A program made the translations under genes and the position numbers. A DNA stretch of 64,000 nucleotides from Saccharospirillum sp965652395 (GTDB lineage Bacteria; Pseudomonadota; Gammaproteobacteria; Pseudomonadales; Natronospirillaceae): positions 1-64,000 of the forward strand of contig CBFGUW010000014.1 in assembly GCA_965652395.1 (NCBI GenBank). Direction: 5' to 3'. Shown here in pieces: positions 62,064 to 64,000 of this stretch. The notes beneath the pieces are model-generated. The model had not been told where the DNA came from. It did not search any database and worked only from the letters and a program-made list of their open reading frames with translations. Every line of letters starts with the position of its first letter. The stretch's first letter is position 1.

Positions 62064-62734
62064 AGCGAATTTACCTTGTTCGTCACGGTCAGGCATCGGA
62101 CGATTTATTGAATTACGATGACCTGAGCCCTCTGGGCCAGGAACAGCTGGTCGCCTTGGGACGGTTTTACCGGCACCGGCTGGACAATTGCCGCCTGTAC
62201 TCGGGCACCATGGTAAGACACCAAAAAAGCCTGGCTTCCTTTCTGGAGGGCGCGGGTACCTCAGCGCCAACCAAGGAAGAATCGCGCCTGAATGAATTCG
62301 ACTTTATGGACATCGTGCGGCAGTATGTCCCGGCGTGGCGGGAAATCGATCGACTAAGAGCCGACCTAGCGGAACAGCCTTCACCCGACCGTTATTTCCT
62401 GCGGGTGTTCCGTGAAGCGCTATTGCAATGGCTGGAACACCCAGATGGTAATCCCTATTTGGAAAGCTGGAGTGAGTTCCAAAACCGAACAGCCAGTGTG
62501 ATCAATAATTTATCGTCTGACTATAACCACTGGCTGTTTACATCCGGAGGTGTGGTGGCATCGTTGGTCGCGGATGCACTCAACCTGAACCCGGCCCAGA
62601 TGATCCGGTTGAACCTGAACCTCGCCAATGCCTCGGTCACCACTTTTCAAGCGGTGAAGGGCCGTTGGCGGTTATTGAGTGTCAACCAGATTCAACACTT
62701 CGACGACACCCCCAGCCTTGTCACTTTTCGTTAA
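62060..62734 (+). CDS. Histidine-phosphatase-family protein
   Basis: A 224-residue protein with the RHG signature, YLVRHGQASDD, and Glu in the position after MDIVRQY-type helix. The second catalytic His, usually in SHGG, is replaced: the sequence reads WLFTSGGVVASLV. It may have lower activity or use another residue. Coupled by ATGA overlap to the kinase gene, so it may act on the same phosphorylated intermediate. Confidence 0.85.
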   Translation: MKRIYLVRHGQASDDLLNYDDLSPLGQEQLVALGRFYRHRLDNCRLYSGTMVRHQKSLASFLEGAGTSAPTKEESRLNEFDFMDIVRQYVPAWREIDRLRADLAEQPSPDRYFLRVFREALLQWLEHPDGNPYLESWSEFQNRTASVINNLSSDYNHWLFTSGGVVASLVADALNLNPAQMIRLNLNLANASVTTFQAVKGRWRLLSVNQIQHFDDTPSLVTFR

Positions 62735-62762
62735 CCCTTTTTCCTAACCAAAAGGAACACTC

Positions 62763-63536
62763 ATGACTCAGACTGACCACCCTTTTGATTTAACCGATAA
62801 AATCGCACTGGTCACCGGCTCAAGCAAAGGCATCGGCGCCGCCATCGCAAAAACCCTCGCCGCCCAAGGCGCCTATGTACTGGTCACCAGCCGCAAAGCC
62901 GATGCCTGCGAAGCTGTCGTAAAAGAGATTGAAGCCGCCGGTGGTAAAGGCGAAGCCCACGCCTGCCACATTGGCGACCTGGAAAAAATGGAAGCCTCGG
63001 TCGCCGAATGGATCGATACCCACGGGCGCATCGATATTCTGGTGAACAACGCAGCGGCCAACCCTTATTTCGGCCCGATAGACCAAACGCCTCTCGATGC
63101 TTTCAATAAAACCGTGGAAGTGAACATTCGCGGCTATTTTTACATGACCAATCTGGTCGGCCGTCACATGAAACGCAACAAGAGCGGCAGCATTATCAAC
63201 ATCGCTTCCGTCAACGGCGTTATTCCCGGAGACATGCAGGGCATTTACTCCATCACCAAATCAGCCGTTATCGCCATGACCAAGGCCCATGCGAAGGAAT
63301 GGGCCAAGTCCGGTGTGCGGGTAAACTGCCTGTTGCCCGGCCTGACCAACACCAAGTTCGCCAGCACGCTGATCAACAACCCCGAGATCATGAAACAGGT
63401 ACTGCCGCACATTCCAATGGGCCGCGCCGCTGAGCCCGATGAGATGACCGGCCAGGTGCTGTATTGGGCAAGCGATGCCGGCAGCTATACAACGGGAAGT
63501 GTTGTGAACATCGATGGTGGCTATCTGCTGGTATAA
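62763..63536 (+). CDS. Short-chain dehydrogenase/reductase
   Basis: A 257-residue SDR with TGSSKGIGAAIAKTLAAQG, NNAA, SVNGVIPGDMQGIYSITKSA (Ser, Tyr, Lys) and the C-terminal TGSVVNIDGGYLLV. It resembles the DHRS4/2,4-dienoyl or 3-oxoacyl group but the substrate is unknown. Last gene of the operon; a terminator follows at once. Confidence 0.9.
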   Translation: MTQTDHPFDLTDKIALVTGSSKGIGAAIAKTLAAQGAYVLVTSRKADACEAVVKEIEAAGGKGEAHACHIGDLEKMEASVAEWIDTHGRIDILVNNAAANPYFGPIDQTPLDAFNKTVEVNIRGYFYMTNLVGRHMKRNKSGSIINIASVNGVIPGDMQGIYSITKSAVIAMTKAHAKEWAKSGVRVNCLLPGLTNTKFASTLINNPEIMKQVLPHIPMGRAAEPDEMTGQVLYWASDAGSYTTGSVVNIDGGYLLV

Positions 63537-63537
63537 A

Positions 63538-63566
63538 AAAAGGGCGAATAAACGCCCTTTTCTTGG
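63538..63566 (+). terminator. Intrinsic terminator after the acyl-CoA operon
   Basis: AAGGGCG, a six-base loop (AATAAA), CGCCCTT, then TTC; A-rich before and T-rich after, so it could serve both the operon and the convergent SYLF gene. Confidence 0.8.
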
Positions 63567-63579
63567 TCAGCCCAATCTA

Positions 63580-64000
63580 TTAAATAGTATTAGGCATGGC
63601 ATCGTTCAGCGGATTGTCTCTCTCGTGGGTGATGCCGCCATTAAGGAGTTTCTCGGGGCTCACGTCCCGGCTGTAGTATGCAGCGTTCTCTTCTTCATCC
63701 CAGCTGATGTTTTCCACATTCACGGCCAACCCGGCATAGGCGCCTTCGGTGTCTGACCACAGAACAACGTCTCCTTTACCGGCCGTGGCCTGGGCACGCT
63801 CAGAGAAGTCCACCACGGTGAGACCGGCATCGGCATTCACAGAGAAGTTGTTCTCTTGGGTGAAGGTGTCGACCGCTTCTTCGGTCATCAGCAACATGGC
63901 AATCTGCCCGGCTTCCACACCGGCTTCCGCGCCTACGTTAATAGCGCCCATGTCGTAGAACATCGGCTGGCTCCAGCCGTTCAATTCCTCGCTGGGGTTA
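63580..64000 (-). CDS. SYLF/YSC84-domain lipid-binding protein (partial)
   Basis: At least the last 139 residues of a longer protein; the frame is open to the window edge (the TTG at 63984 is not a convincing start). The end has MLLMTEEAVDTFTQENNFSV, ADAGLTVVDFSERA, VVLWSDTEGAYAGLAVNVEN and YYSRDVSPEKLLNG, typical of the YSC84/SYLF domain that binds phospholipids. In bacteria these are usually secreted. Converges with the SDR operon. Confidence 0.8.
   Translation of the reverse strand, partial: NPSEELNGWSQPMFYDMGAINVGAEAGVEAGQIAMLLMTEEAVDTFTQENNFSVNADAGLTVVDFSERAQATAGKGDVVLWSDTEGAYAGLAVNVENISWDEEENAAYYSRDVSPEKLLNGGITHERDNPLNDAMPNTI

Overview
The window looks like a chromosomal segment of a free-living, probably marine, aerobic heterotrophic gammaproteobacterium. 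The inference rests on the mix of TRAP transport, branched-chain amino acid and acyl-CoA catabolism, c-di-GMP signalling and GlyGly-CTERM-type surface proteins. Oceanospirillales-type relatives are my guess; nothing in the window fixes the species. I saw no rRNA, tRNA, CRISPR array or prophage.

Layout. 0.3-7.2 kb: two TRAP permease genes with a MarR regulator, a gene fragment and a metalloprotease that both end in GlyGly-CTERM-like tails, an AraC regulator and a DUF3224 protein. 7.3-16.35 kb: an AT-richer accessory block of short genes, nearly all on the minus strand and separated by attC-like sites. I read it as an integron cassette array with no visible integrase (a CALIN). It holds a PD-(D/E)xK-like protein, a HEPN-motif protein, a ParB-fold protein, membrane proteins, two decayed YefM-type toxin-antitoxin loci, and a nucleotidyltransferase gene cut by an IS5-type insertion with a CTAA target duplication. 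16.7-27 kb: pirin, NnrU, GNAT-nitrilase, a 2OG-Fe(II) oxygenase-like protein, a possible effector with a lipoprotein neighbour, a 277-bp inverted-repeat (MITE-like) element, a CBS-like membrane protein, and a lipoprotein/transglutaminase pair. 27-39.4 kb: leucine/isovalerate degradation (liu genes plus the branched-chain keto acid dehydrogenase bkd), with a 24-bp perfect palindrome upstream of liuA.

39.6-44 kb: a signalling operon. A histidine kinase whose membrane domain aligns with the plant ETR1 ethylene-binding domain is followed by a single-domain receiver, a REC-GGDEF-EAL protein and a phosphorylation-dead receiver. This is the most striking system here: a candidate ethylene-to-c-di-GMP circuit. 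45-53.2 kb: a LysR regulator and a B12-dependent methylaspartate route for glutamate (GlmS-GlmL-GlmE-Mal), joined to a CoA-transferase and a CitE-like lyase. 53.3-58.9 kb: DUF3299 lipoprotein, ABC-F ATPase, GNAT, a saccharopine-dehydrogenase-like reductase and a LysR regulator. 59-63.5 kb: an operon of acyl-CoA dehydrogenase, SDR, APH-type kinase, histidine-phosphatase-fold protein and SDR, reminiscent of hydroxyacyl-CoA phosphorylation pathways. The window ends inside a SYLF-domain gene.

Five copies of a structured intergenic repeat (93-115 bp) are scattered at 0.3, 31.0, 37.8, 38.0 and 46.3 kb. Each has a conserved core with an inner hairpin and outer arms that differ between copies but stay complementary within each copy.
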